Positions 33,111 to 43,999 of a stretch of DNA of 64,000 nucleotides are shown here, in pieces. The number at the start of each line of letters is the position of its first letter. Position 1 is the stretch's first letter. The notes beneath the pieces were generated by a model. That model saw only the letters and a list, made by a program, of their open reading frames with translations, was not told where the DNA came from and did not search any database. The stretch covers positions 15,807,573 through 15,871,572 of the forward strand of contig OY735212.1 of the NCBI GenBank assembly GCA_963457665.1. Reading direction: 5' to 3'. Made by a program: the position numbers and the translations under genes. Source of the stretch: Thysanoteuthis rhombus (taxonomy: Eukaryota; Mollusca; Cephalopoda; Oegopsida; Thysanoteuthidae).

Positions 33111-33351
33111 ACCCAACCTGCTTCTACATTTAATTGTCGGGAAGCCACTTGAAAATCATTTCGGCGGTTAATTTGTACCCTGCACGATTGGTGTTCTTAT
33201 TTTGGGACAGTATTGCAGCACTTACAGGAACGTGAATGAAAATGTTTCTTAAACGTTGGAAATTTCAGCCAAAATATCCTGTTTTTCCATTCAAGAATTA
33301 TTTTTTCAAGTCAAGTAAAATAGAACGATTTCCATTAAAAAAACAAACACT

Positions 33352-33540
33352 CCACCAGAGTCAGTAATTGAGCGACCAGAGCGTCAGAATCTGAAAATTA
33401 TGTATATAGAATTCCATCAAAGAATAAATATGGTCGGAATAAATTCCATTTTCGACATCCTTGGTGTTTTCCACTAGAAACATCCAAAGTATAGTTAGAG
33501 AAAAATCTAAAAACATCTAGATTCGGAAGAATCTAAATTA
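33352..33540 (+). repeat. Dispersed repeat, copy 1 (partner at 40,455)
   Basis: Shares AGTCAGTAATTGAGCGACC/AGTCAATAATTGAACAATC, CATCAAAGAATA/AATCGAAGAATA, GGAATAAATTC and GTGTTTTCCAC/GCGTTTTCCACC with 40,455-40,617. Confidence 0.65.
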
Positions 33541-33960
33541 TATTGATAAAACCGTCAGAATACAGCCCCCAAAGGTCAAAAATCTTTTTTTCCCCAAATA
33601 TAAAAAATACATTACGTAGATAGGGTCTAGTGGAGTACTGGTGCCAATTTTGTTTTAATAGACGATGCTTTTATTACATTTTTCTCAAATTTTTGAGACT
33701 TTTTTATATTTCTGCATAAATAGGACAGTACAATAAATGTTGTTGGGGTCCACTTCGACCTCACAGGGCTTTTAGACACTAATATTTTTCAAGGTTTTTT
33801 TTCCCCAGATATTATAATGTGTTAATGTTTAAAATGAATTATAGATAATGCATAATTAATTTAAGCCCAAATTCTCTAACCGTATAAATGTGACAGTGTA
33901 ATAAATTTTGGCCATTCATGACACTAAATTAGTGGTATAGGAATTGATTTATACTTGCAA

Positions 33961-34212
33961 TGCTCTTCCATAGGAATAGAGCACTCTGGTGGATGAGGGA
34001 TTTCTGTGTAAATAAATATGTCGCTTAAATTCAGCTTATTGACTGTCCAGTTCCGTAGTCCAGAGGTAGGATATCGGCCTGCGGGTCTGAAGTGAAGGTT
34101 TCAATTCTGCCTCGCGGTACTGGATGGAATAATGGAAAGTCACACTGAAGAGATGTCATACATAGAAAACACCACTGTCTGTGAATGACACAATAATATA
34201 TATATATATAAG
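33961..34212 (+). repeat. tRNA-derived SINE with (TA)n tail, copy 1
   Basis: Pol III A box TAGTCCAGAGG (34,056-34,066) and B box GGTTTCAATTC (34,097-34,107) lie 41 bases apart, as in a tRNA. The same unit recurs at 34,402-34,699. Both begin TGCTCTTCCA and AGAGCACTCTGGTGGATG and both end TGACACAATATATATA. Confidence 0.75.
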
Positions 34213-34401
34213 TATGTGCGTGAGTGAATATATATAGAGAGATGAAAATGACAATTGGAAGGTGGAGAGAAAAACTCCAGAGGTAGGTGTTATATCTCAA
34301 AAAATATTCCCTTGAGCTTTTCACTTCACCATCAAATTGTTATTTTTATCTACATTCTGTCGGATCACTTCAAATCCATGATATATATCGAGGACAAACA
34401 A

Positions 34402-34609
34402 TGCTCTTCCAATGCAGCAACAGAGCACTCTGGTGGATGGGGAATATATACATGAATTGAATATATCGCTTAAATTCAACCTTACAGACCGTCCAGTTTT
34501 GTGGGGCAGAAAGGTTTCGATCCTACCTCGTGGTACTGGATGGGATAATGGATAGTCTGTAGCCACACTGATGAGTTGTAATACAACAAATTAGTTGTCT
34601 GTGGATGAC

Positions 34610-34699
<90 letters not shown>
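34402..34699 (+). repeat. tRNA-derived SINE, copy 2, ending in an 88-bp (TA)n
   Basis: Same unit as 33,961-34,212 but with the A box region lost; the B-box-like GGTTTCGATCC remains. The tail (34,612-34,699) is a pure TA run and yields a false Ile-Tyr frame. Confidence 0.8.
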
Positions 34700-34703
<4 letters not shown>

Positions 34704-34918
34704 TTGGCTCCGAGTGCCATATCCTGGACAACATATGTACGAAGTTTAACAAATGTAGCCTGATGAAAGTTTGGGGTCCATCAAGACCCCGCTAGCCTTC
34801 CGTGTCATCAGGACATTGTCGACCCACGAAGTGTTAAAAAAGGAAATAGAGGAACGCAACAGAGTGAAATTACAACTGTGATTGAATTTTACCAAATGCG
34901 CGTTTAGTTTGTCATTCT

Positions 34919-35281
34919 ATAGAAACCGTTACGTGACCAGCATGCCGTGTTGGAGTGATCAATCAAAAAATTGGAAAAATGAGCAATCAATGATTAAATG
35001 ATTTCTCATGCCTTTGGCCGGGCGTTACATAGCAAATCGAGCTCTCCACACTAAAACCAATCGAGAGGGATTTAAAAAAAAACAAAAAAAAACTTTTTTC
35101 TTGACATAATAAGGAGTAAATGTTTGAACTTTCAGTTCTCTAGATACATTGGTGCGACCTAAGATACATATACATACATACATACATACATAGCCAGCCA
35201 ACCAGCCAGTCAGCCAGATCAACTTAAAAAGTGAGAAAACCTATGTTGGCAGTGTTGGTGACAATTTTTGTCGATGGTTTT
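34919..35281 (+). repeat. 430-bp MITE-like family copy
   Basis: TAGAAACCGTTACGTGACC start, GGAGTGATCAATC, GGAGTAAATGTTTGAACTTT, CATAGCCAGCCAACCAGCC and end GTCGATGGTTTT. It contains a (CATA)n run at 35,170-35,192. Confidence 0.75.
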
Positions 35282-35724
35282 GAAAAAAAGCAACGTTAAG
35301 CAGAGCGTCTGGATATGGAGGCGAATATTCATAACTTTATTTCATGACCTGTTCAATATGTTCTGCAATATTAGCGATGCGCAGTGCGACCAACATGTCC
35401 AACATAAGAGCGACAAGAACAGACTCTGTTAAACCTTCGACGTTACTTAGACAATTTTTGACATTTGTTTCTGACGAAATAACAGAATTTGATGTTTCAT
35501 CAAAAATATAGTATTTCATTCCAACATTTCAATAAAATCATAGAATTCGGGAGTTTGAATGAAGTGAAAATTGAGTCTGAAATAAAGTCAATAGGCAACT
35601 TTCCCCCTTCTACAATCTCCTAACTCTACCACTTCCCTCCTCGCTTCGCATAAAGCGGTGTTTTTTTTTTCTTTTCCAACTCCCTCAATAAAGTACCTAA
35701 CCAGTCTTTGCATGTAGCAACACT

Positions 35725-35793
35725 ACCTGTCTGTCTGTCTGTCTGTCTCTTTCCGCCTTCTGCCCCCCTCCCCCCTCTCTCTCTCTCTCTTTT
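35725..35793. repeat. (CTGT)n and (CT)n microsatellites
   Basis: CTGTCTGT repeats followed by C-rich and CT runs. Confidence 0.9.
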
Positions 35794-36120
35794 CCGGATG
35801 CTTTCAACTTTTTTCAATTTGATCTGAAAGAAGACTTGGTTCTCATAGACCAGGCGACTTTCGTCGCTGGTAACAAGTAACAACCAGGAACAATAATGCA
35901 TAAACACAATTAACATAAAAAGCAAGAAAGTTAATTGGTCGGCATTTTTCAAAACATTTGTTCTTTAACGGAATGGAAATACTTCGGCTGTAACACCAGG
36001 CTGAAAGTACACAAATCAGTTACCAGTGATGTTGCCTGCCTAGCTTTACCAGCAGCAGTAGGCCATTCTGTGTCTGCATGTTTGCCGAATCCCTTTTCTC
36101 TAATATACTATACACACAGA

Positions 36121-36270
36121 AATTAGAAACTGTAAACAAAACTGTCCGCACAGGTTTCTTCAGTTTCAAACTGATTCTGACTGGCTATGTATGTATGACG
36201 CGTACAGACCGCATCAATTGAGCTAGAAGGCTGGAAATTTAAACATTTACTCATTATGACTAGATAATTC
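36121..36270 (-). repeat. 430-bp MITE-like family, antisense 3' fragment
   Basis: AATTAGAAACTGTAAACAAA, GCACAGGTTTCTTCAG, TGGCTATGTATG and ACAGACCGCATCAAT in the antisense order. Confidence 0.6.
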
Positions 36271-36496
36271 ACTTTTTTTCATCTCCTTCATTGGTTTTTT
36301 CGCAGGGGGGGGGTTCAATTTACAATGAAAGAACATTAGTCATATATATAATCAAGACTATTGCTGCTTATTAATTGGTAACCAAAAAGGTCTATTCGGT
36401 TTTATCGTCAAATGTCATTAGGAGTGTTCAGTTTGTATACCATCCTTTAAAAAGATCTCTTTTGATTGAATTCTTATCTCAAGATTGTCATTAGGT

Positions 36497-37165
36497 ATTT
36501 TTCAAGACCAAAATAGAGCAAATTCGGTTCCGAAAATAAAGATTTGGTGCTGAAGGAAAAATTGACAGAAGATAACAACCTGTTACACATGAATGATGTT
36601 AACATTTTCCCCACAAACTTAGTCTGATAATAGATTTTTAGTTATTCGATTATTTTGGTATTCAACTAACTTAATTTGGTCTCAAGACCATACAAACTTG
36701 GATTCATGTTATTTTGAGCGTTGTAAACGGTGAGTAATGGCAATTTTTGGTCATGCGGAAGTAAAATATGGAAATTGAACTCGGGTATAATCAGATATTT
36801 ATGCGATAATGAAGTGAAAAAATCATTAGTTTGTTCTTTATCAGAACATAGCGCACCATGAATTCGTCTAAATACGATAGAAATAGTGCATTCAATATGC
36901 CAAAATATCTTCGTACTTTTTTTCAAACGAATCCAAGAAGATTTTCGATCGTCTAGGGTCTGATAAAGAACAAATTAATGGCTTTCAACTTTATCATTGT
37001 GTTAATATCTTATCAATAAGTCATATGGGGGGGCGCATATGTCTGACTTGTTGGAGCCTTTGTGTGCTTGGACAAGATATTTTACATTCGTTAGTTCCAT
37101 GATTACCATTTGTCTTCACTTTAGGTAACATAACTTTAATCCAACAACGCAAAAGACATATGGCA
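36497..37165 (+). repeat. Older dispersed repeat, split by a foldback insertion
   Basis: 36,497-36,716 aligns with the reverse complement of 39,560-39,700: TATTTTTCAAGACCAAAA, AACTTAGTCTGATAATAGAT, GATTATTTTGGTA and TCAAGACCATACAAA. The match resumes after a gap at 37,143 with GCAAAAGACATATGGCAAAC. The intervening 36,712-37,130 is a separate palindromic element. Confidence 0.7.
36712..37130. repeat. Foldback (palindromic) element inserted in older repeat
   Basis: The outer arms match as reverse complements (TTGGATTCATGTTATTTT left, read back as TTGGATTAAAGTTATGTT from the right). An inner pair, TTAGTTTGTTCTTTATCAGA (36,826) and TCTGATAAAGAACAAATTAA (36,960), flanks a 110-base loop. A related copy lies at 30,560-30,860. 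Non-coding. Confidence 0.7.
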
Positions 37166-37324
37166 AACCTATTGTAACAGCTGTCATGTCAGCATTTAGA
37201 AAGATGTCAATTTTTGTGTATTTTAGTATATTGATTCTAACATTTAAGTTAGACTAATTTATGCAAAATGTCGGGCACCTTATGCATTTTTATCATAAGA
37301 AGGGAAAGATTCAAAAAAAGAAAA

Positions 37325-37417
37325 GATTGATGCAAATCATCATGATCATCATGATCATCATGATCATCATGTCTTTTATCGTCCATCGTTAGACATAGAC
37401 CTTCCACAGGATTCACA

Positions 37418-37470
<53 letters not shown>

Positions 37471-37995
37471 ACTGTCTGTCTCTCTGTCGTGAGCGTTGTG
37501 GAGCTAATTCTTTCTTAACTTGTTTAGTTCGTTTCTCTATCTCGTGTTCTACCGGCTTCGGTCACACATGTGATCTCTGGAGATCCATGTTGTGAGTCGT
37601 GATGTCTATCGATTGTCTGTTATTGCCATTTGAGTTTTCTGATGCATTCTATGACGTCCCAGACTCCTGTTTTTTTCCCTTGATATATTGTGCTGTCTAG
37701 TGATCTCTCCATGAGAAAATGGTTCTTTTAGTTGCACGTTGCATGGTTCTCAGTTCGAGGATCAGTCTCTTGATTAGTTGTTGTGTTTCAGCTCTATCGG
37801 GAGGATGCATTGGTTGTATACTCAGCTCTTTAGGGCTAATGGGATTTTCTTATTCTTAAGCTTGATCTGTCGAAGGCTGCTGGACACAAATTAGAAAGCC
37901 ATTAAAGGGCCATCCTTGAGTGATTCTTAGCTCGATTTCTTTTTTCTTTTCAGGATCTCATGGAGATTCGTTGTCTTAGGTAGAAAGGCTTGAGT
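37325..37995 (-). mobile_element. RTE-like LINE 3' fragment with (TC)n insertion
   Basis: On the minus strand it covers the same blocks as 24.3-24.9 kb: LNxTNLHEIL-like start near 37,960, then the KLRTMQRAT, GSLVRPxS-like, WNQTIDITTHN-like and RRSxVEHEIEKRT-like remnants, and an end at the (ATGATCATC)n tail (37,336-37,371). A 49-base (TC)n at 37,421-37,469 sits where the family has none. Many stops. Confidence 0.78.
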
Positions 37996-38079
37996 ACAAA
38001 AACAGCTGACCTTGATCCTCCTCAATAACCCAGTAATACAGCAATTCAAGATGACCTACTTACTACTACCTGTGCCGGC

Positions 38080-38532
38080 GGGAGAAACCAGTGTAGCATA
38101 TGCTATGTGCCCCACAATTTCAATGGCCCTGCGCTGAATGCTTGCAAGCAATCAATTCCGATTCAGTGATTCTGTACTTGTAGGTCTGTAATTGTATTTT
38201 ACTCACCTCAACTTTTATGAACGACTGACTGAGTGTTTAAGATTGGGGATTCTAGTCAAATACCACCTTTTATTGGAGATGCCATGATAATGCACTAATC
38301 AATGGGAGAGTCGTAACTTTATGATACGTATGTGACACATGAATACAAAGGTATTTGAAACTGAAGACGTAGCCGCTGCACTAAGACCAAAAACAAAATT
38401 GATACTACTACTGAAATGTCAGGTATATTCGTCGTATCATTTGCCGTCATAACGTATTTGTTTTGATATTTATTACGAGTATTTTCTCAATTTGGAACCC
38501 CTTTATAGAATATGCTACAGGTCTCGGCACTA
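38080..38532 (+). repeat. 450-bp dispersed repeat, copy 2
   Basis: Same unit and orientation as 22,022-22,476 (landmarks there). Not accompanied by the inverted half seen at 21.86 kb. Confidence 0.75.
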
Positions 38533-38649
38533 GCTTAATCCAGCCCTGGTCACGTCGCTACAATCTCTTGTTATTTAGAAACCCCGTATATCGTGAATTT
38601 AGTTATTTGAAGGAGCTTTGAATCTAGTATTTGTTCATTGCCGGGTTTT

Positions 38650-38778
38650 ATTTTTGCTAAACTGTGTTTTTGTGTAGTCATGGGTGTGTGTATGTCGAAT
38701 AAATTTATTCAATTTTTTCATTTTTGCTAAACTACTTTTTTGTGTAGTCGTATATGTGTGGCGAATAAATTTATTCAA
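38650..38778. repeat. 62-bp tandem duplication
   Basis: TTTTTGCTAAACT, TTTTTGTGTAGTC and GAATAAATTTATTCAA occur twice in a row, about 62 bp apart, immediately before the open frame at 38.74 kb. Confidence 0.85.
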
Positions 38779-39174
38779 AGCTATCTTTCTGAAGGAAAAA
38801 AATTAATAGCTTCAATAAAAAAAAGTAGCAGTTCGGAAGAGGCGATCTTCGGTGAGCATTCCGTGACGCTAGATATCCAGACAGTAGCCCCTGCGGTATC
38901 GCCTGGCCAACCAATGAGAAACACGGTAATTTGTCATGTGACAGGCACGAGCTTGGAATTAATCCGTTTTCTCACAGCTCTTCGGTCTGTTAAAGACGTG
39001 AGTAAAAATTGCTCTCTGTCTATGGCAAAATACGTATTTTCAACAAAAAAAAAAACACATATTTACTGTTTTGATGACACATCCTTAGAACAGGTTACCA
39101 CAATACTATACACGCATGCCAAAATATCCCTTATATCTCACTTCCGTACTTACGTATTTTTACTCATTCGTTGA
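38743..39174 (+). CDS. Unidentified open frame, 58 to 143 codons
   Basis: The frame is open from 38,731 to a TGA at 39,172-39,174. The first ATG is only at 38,914, giving 86 codons. If TTTTTGTGTAG|TC at 38,747 is a splice acceptor, the whole frame could be an exon. The residue mix (SYLSEGKKLIASIKKSSSSE, VTLDIQTVAPAVSPGQPMRN, FLTALRSVKDVSKNCSLSM) is not low-complexity and looks protein-like, with no membrane segment. An AATAAA lies four bases after the stop (39,178-39,183). I do not recognise a family. A second unidentified frame faces it from 39,680. It could be a last exon, a retrocopy or part of a transposon. Confidence 0.3.
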   Translation, partial: CSRICVANKFIQSYLSEGKKLIASIKKSSSSEEAIFGEHSVTLDIQTVAPAVSPGQPMRNTVICHVTGTSLELIRFLTALRSVKDVSKNCSLSMAKYVFSTKKKTHIYCFDDTSLEQVTTILYTHAKISLISHFRTYVFLLIR

Positions 39175-39329
39175 ATGAATAAAAGTCTGTCCTATGAAGT
39201 GTAGCCCTTGTAATTTAACATGATCATGTTGTTGCCAAATTGTTGTCTAAATCTTTAATACCGGACAGGGAGTAAATTTCTTTCCTGGATTAACACGCTT
39301 GCCCCGTTTAACTACACGGATGTAACTAA

Positions 39330-39680
39330 TTATTTCTTGAAACACCCTTTCCTTAACCAACTGTAAATTGATGCATCTTTTTTTTTTACGTCCTCAAGGT
39401 AGAGCTCCCTTCTTTTGTTCCACATAGGCCCACGAACGAAATATATCTCTGAGCTGTTTCCTCCATGGGCATGAGCTGCCATCTCCTTCCTCTCCGTATG
39501 AACAAAAGGTCGCTCTGCCGTATATGTGATACCATGTTTGCCAAATGTCTTTTGCCGCACAATTTGTCTGGTCTTGGAACCAACTCGGGTAGCTTCAGTA
39601 CCAAAATAATTAAATAACTTATAATCTATCATTAGACTTAGTTTTGAGGAAAAAATGGACTTAGTACCATATTTGCCCAA
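39330..39680 (-). CDS. Unidentified open frame, 116 codons, repeat-associated
   Basis: Starts MGKYGTKSIFSSKLS and ends SWLRKGCFKK. The central part (KTRQIVRQKTFGKHGITYTA, ERPFVHTERKEMAAHAHGG) is hydrophilic and basic. I do not recognise it. Its N-terminal half (39,530-39,700) is also present, with stops, at 36,497-36,716, so at least that part belongs to a dispersed repeat, which favours a transposon origin over a host gene. It converges on the 38.74-kb frame, with about 155 bp between their stops. Confidence 0.25.
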   Translation of the reverse strand: MGKYGTKSIFSSKLSLMIDYKLFNYFGTEATRVGSKTRQIVRQKTFGKHGITYTAERPFVHTERKEMAAHAHGGNSSEIYFVRGPMWNKRRELYLEDVKKKDASIYSWLRKGCFKK

Positions 39681-39899
39681 TTTGGTCTTGAAAAATATAA
39701 AATGACGACTCTGGCGTTTATGGCGAATTTAGAGGTTTTCAAGGAGTGAGACTTAAACCTAATGTCTATTCTTTTGTTGATATCTATGCTCGGCCTGCGG
39801 ATTGGATAGTTTGATTATATTAAGTGTGGTGGTTACTTCAACCGTCCTGTACTTCGAAGTAGTTCTTTTTTTAACATTGAAAAACAGGTTTGGTTTGTC

Positions 39900-40183
39900 A
39901 ATAGGAACTGTCACGAAACCAACGTCTTTTGGCAGCATGCTGTGTTGAGAGTGATCAATCAGAAGATTGGAAAAAATGGTGCTTCTCTTGCTTTTTGCTG
40001 GATAGCTAAAAAGTTGTCAAACACAAACTAAGCATAAAATTTCATTATACATCATTAAATTTTTAGCTATCTGACTCCATCGGTACAGCATGCACGTGTG
40101 ACATAGAGAGCTATTCAACCAGAATCACTTAAAAACTGAAGAAACCAATGTTGACCTTTGCTGGTAGTTTTTGTTCTTTTTTT
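39900..40183 (+). repeat. 430-bp MITE-like family copy, 3' end lost
   Basis: ATAGGAACTGTCACGAAACC, GCATGCTGTGTTGAGAGTGA, ACCAGAATCACTTAAAAACT and GAAGAAACCAATGTTGAC; the terminal GGTTTCTA is replaced by unrelated sequence. Confidence 0.7.
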
Positions 40184-40454
40184 AGAAGCCAAATCCTCCG
40201 TCCACAGCTGGCCACCATCCAACGCATCAAACGAAGCAACAACCTCCCTGGCAGATATTCCGCCTGAAGAAGGACGGAAAATCAGTAGGAACATTGAGAT
40301 AAAGAAAAAAAGAAACAAGAAAAAAAGAAACAAGAAAAAAATGAGGGTTGACAATTTTGTCTTCTTTTGGTTTTTATTGCTTGAACCATTAACTAGTATT
40401 TCTCCCATTTTAATTCAAAAGAAAATACCCGTTGAAAGAAAAATAATAATGATA

Positions 40455-40617
40455 CAGTCAATAATTGAACAATCGTAGCGTCAAAAATTGTAAGTCATAC
40501 AAAAAAAATTCAATCGAAGAATAGATATGATAAGAATAAATTCTATTCATGATTACACAGGCGTTTTCCACCGGGAAAAAAAAAACGTCTGGAAAAATCT
40601 AGATTCTGGAGAATCAA
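40455..40617 (+). repeat. Dispersed repeat, copy 2 (partner at 33,352)
   Basis: Same landmarks as 33,352-33,540, ending in TCTAGATTCTGGAGAATC. Confidence 0.6.
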
Positions 40618-41454
40618 CTAAAATGATCCCCCTCTCCTTTTTCGAAACCAGTTATTGAGCAGATCCCATGAATGGGGGTCCATTTCAAGTTTCGTCCTTG
40701 TCTAAGGGCAACCTACAGTTTTGCAAGACCCACCGTTTTCAGGAAAGGAAAACACGATATTACTAATACACATGAGTGTCATTTGCTTCAATTATCAATC
40801 AATGCACTGTTGTTTTTAAGGACTGAATCTTCTGCAGGTTTTTCGGATGCCAGCAATTTAGCCAGCTAGAAAATTAAATAGTTCCGTTTTATTGTCTTGC
40901 AGAACGTTATGCCAATCATTGGATATCTTGGTGAAGTCTCCGTCATCCCCATTCCCTGTTTTTGCTTCGTTCTTGCCTCAGTCTTCCGACAAGATGAACC
41001 GTAAACGCCAAAAGATATATTTGAGCGCTTATACTTTATGGCATAGACTTTTATTGCAAGAATAACAAAAACGAATCTGCTGTATCTTGGGCTGCAACAG
41101 TAGATTCAACAAGAGCATTTGTCCACCTTTACCCTAAAGTATTGTCTCTATGGAACTCATGGCAACCATCTCTGTAAGTAGACAACCAAACATGAGGTCA
41201 TACTTATCTTCACCATAGAATTAAGGCCACGTCCAATGGATTTACGAAGCTACTGCACGAATTTGCTAATCAGCATTTATGACAGATATTTGTCCTGGAT
41301 GAAGGAAATCCACCATTTCCTTAATTTTTGCCATCACACGTTTTGTTACAGCCACTGGTTTATCCATGAGAAGAGGCTCAAAGATTGCAATGCTTTCCTC
41401 AAAATGTGAATTTCTCTTTTTCAGTGCATTGTAGGAGGACCGTGTGACATATAC

Positions 41455-41925
41455 AAAGCCATTCACTACTTTAGCAAGAATCACCTTTGAAAGCAATTCA
41501 CTTCTGCAGCTAATACCACTTTTCAAAGCCATTCACTTCTTTAGCGAATATCGCCTTTCAAAGCCATTCACTTCTTTAGTGAATATTACCTTTCAAAGCC
41601 ATTCACTTTTTTATCGTATATCAACTTTCAAAGCAATTAACTTCTTTAGCGAGTATCACCTTTCCAAGACATTCACTTCTTTACCGAATATCACCTTTCA
41701 GAGCCACTCACTTCTTTAGTGAACATTACCTTTCCGAGCCATTCACTTCTTCAGCCAATACCACTTTTCAAAGCCATTCACTTCTTTAGCGAATATCACC
41801 TTTCAAAGCCATTTCCTTCTTTAGCGAGTATCACCTTTCCAAGCCATTCACTTCTTCACCGAATATTACCTTTCAAAGCCGGTCATTTCTTTAGCGAATA
41901 TTACCTTTCCGAGCCACTTGAATTG
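41455..41925. repeat. 35-bp minisatellite, about 13 units
   Basis: Unit built from TTTCAAAGCCATTCACTTCT followed by TTAGCGAATATCACC, with 80-95% identity between units by eye. A 35-bp period cycles through frames, so the open frames over it are accidental. Confidence 0.95.
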
Positions 41926-43566
41926 ATGTGTCAAGCCTGGTTCGAACAAAGGGGGTGATTAGATGCTACAGTAAAAGCAGGTTTACTATTCTTTCCAGAA
42001 AGCCAGGGACTAAGGAAGCTCTGGGATTATTTTCATCTAACCACCATGAATTTGCAGTGGTGAGCAAAACTGATCTTTGATATCTAAGCCGGAATATTGA
42101 CGAATGAAACGCGTGTCGAGTAAGTTTTATTATGGTCAACATTTTCCATAGCAGCTGTTGTGACTAACCCTTTCCTCTCTAGATACAAAAATGTACTCCT
42201 TGTAAAATGGCTCAGTGCCATTCACTCCTTTTTTTTTCAAATAAATTTCGTTTTTGTAAAGATTAAGGAAATCAACTGTTTGTTTGTTTTGTTTTAGTAA
42301 TTCATTTTCAAAAAGTATTTTTCCCAGGTAAGCACCGTAAAATTTACTATAGATTATGAATACGTTGCCTCATTTGGTGTCTTCATTTGTGTCAATGCTT
42401 AGTTTAGTGCTGCATTACTGAAAAAGAAAAGTAATAGCCTTCGTACAATTGCTTTTATAACAGCGAGTGAAGGAACACGAAAAGAAAAAGTTCTCGCCAA
42501 AACGGATTACAAATGGAAGAAGTTCGAGAAGCCCTATTATATGGTATAATGAAACAAAACAAAACCCTTGAGATTGTTTCCGTTTGAAAACGTCACGCTC
42601 CGCAAGGTCAAAGAGAACACAAAGAAGTACAGCTAGAGAAACACTTGAAGCAAACCCCTTACTTCTAAACGAACAAATAGCAGGTCGGAAATGTGTGAAT
42701 CAATTGAAGCCAAGATAAAGGTGAATGGAATCGGAAACTAAATAATCCTTTGTCGGAAAATGGAGGTCGTGGGACTGAAAATGAAGCATTTCTATTCATT
42801 CATACATTTCTTGTCGTTCGCAACCAGGCCAGTCGGAAGGCTGGGAGTCGGCTTGCGTTATCGAATGTAGTGCAGAGGTCGATTCCCTCGCTAGGAAGAT
42901 TAATGGGATCGCCACGAGAGGCTTTCTAACACGATCCCCCGGTTGCTTACAGCACCCGGAACTTTCGAAAAGCGGTTCGTCTTTTTGTTCTTGATATTGT
43001 TGAAACAACTTTTCGATCGTTCTTCAGCCTTCGTCAAGTGTATTATTCGTTAGAAAGTAGGGAAGAACGTGTTTTTTTCTCGGAAAACAGAGATAACAAA
43101 ATGGTTGGTATGTTACCGACCATTTTTGTTGCCGACTTATAGAGAAAAGTGATTTTTTTTCGCGGATTAAGGAAATCTACTGTTCGTTTGTTTTGTTCGT
43201 TTTTTTTTGTTTGTTTGTTTTGTTTTTTTTTTCATTGTAGCCCTAGCTTCATCTCATCGAGGATGCAATGCTTACTTTGAATTTTAAATGGATCGGCCGA
43301 AACGTTGTGTTAGTAGAGTCAGGAACACAAGAAAGGAGATCTATTGTCCATACTGAATTTTTAATTATTATTAATTTTGACTAGTTTCAGTCGCTTTTCA
43401 TCACAACTTTGAATCGGACCGTTATTCTACGTTGCGATACTTCACCCAAGAATAAGATTTGAATTTTTTTTTTCAAATATCGTGGTAAAATTCGAATATT
43501 TATTAAGCTTCTCAAGGTAATAGACAATATAGTTACAACAAGTGAAACAGGTCTGGTTAGTTACTC

Positions 43567-43999
43567 AAAAGAAACCGTCAGGTGACCAACGTCTTTTGGC
43601 TGGAGGTCATGTTGGGGGAGAATAATTTGAAAATTGGTGTAAGAGATGATCAATGAATGAGTTACTTGCCTCCTGTGATAAAAAAGTGATTGAAATGTCA
43701 GATTTTTTTTCAAAGTGCAAACAAGAACACCAACAAAGGAACCAATTCAGCATAAACTTACCATGTGAATTGACATCCCACTGAAAGCAATGGGTAGGGA
43801 GCGTTCAAAAAGCTAAAAAAACGGAACAAAATAAAACAAAAGCGTTGTTTGTTTTTTACTAAACATAATAAAGAGTAAATGTTTAAATTTCACTGGTGCG
43901 GCCTGTACACATGACTCATGCTTAGATAGATAGACAGCCAAAGAGAACCGCTTAAAAACTGAAGAAACTTATGTTGAGTAGCTTTGGTTGGCGATTGAT
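43567..43999 (+). repeat. 430-bp MITE-like family copy
   Basis: AAAGAAACCGTCAGGTGACC start, AACGTCTTTTGGC, GAGATGATCAATGAATGAG, GAGTAAATGTTTAAATTTC, GACAGCCAAAGAGAACCGC and GAAGAAACTTATGTTGAG; the right end is decayed. Confidence 0.7.

Noticed and set aside
34523-34795. Ile-Tyr-rich frames on both strands
   Set aside because: Translation of (TA)n; the same holds at 1,228-1,419, 46,633-46,848 and 56,080-56,307 (C-terminal part).
40115-40408. Minus frame containing RPSSGGISAREVVASFDALD, protein-like
   Set aside because: Thirty residues of unremarkable sequence at the broken end of a MITE-like copy; no family recognised and no splice context on the minus strand that I trust.
41266-41958. Frames of 79-91 codons with repeated FKAIHFFSEYHLSK-type peptides
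   Set aside because: A 35-bp array; the frame changes every unit, so the repeated peptide has a 105-bp period by arithmetic only.
42825-42970. A GTCGATTCCCTCGC B-box-like word in a GC-richer patch
   Set aside because: No A box at the right distance and no pairing acceptor ends.
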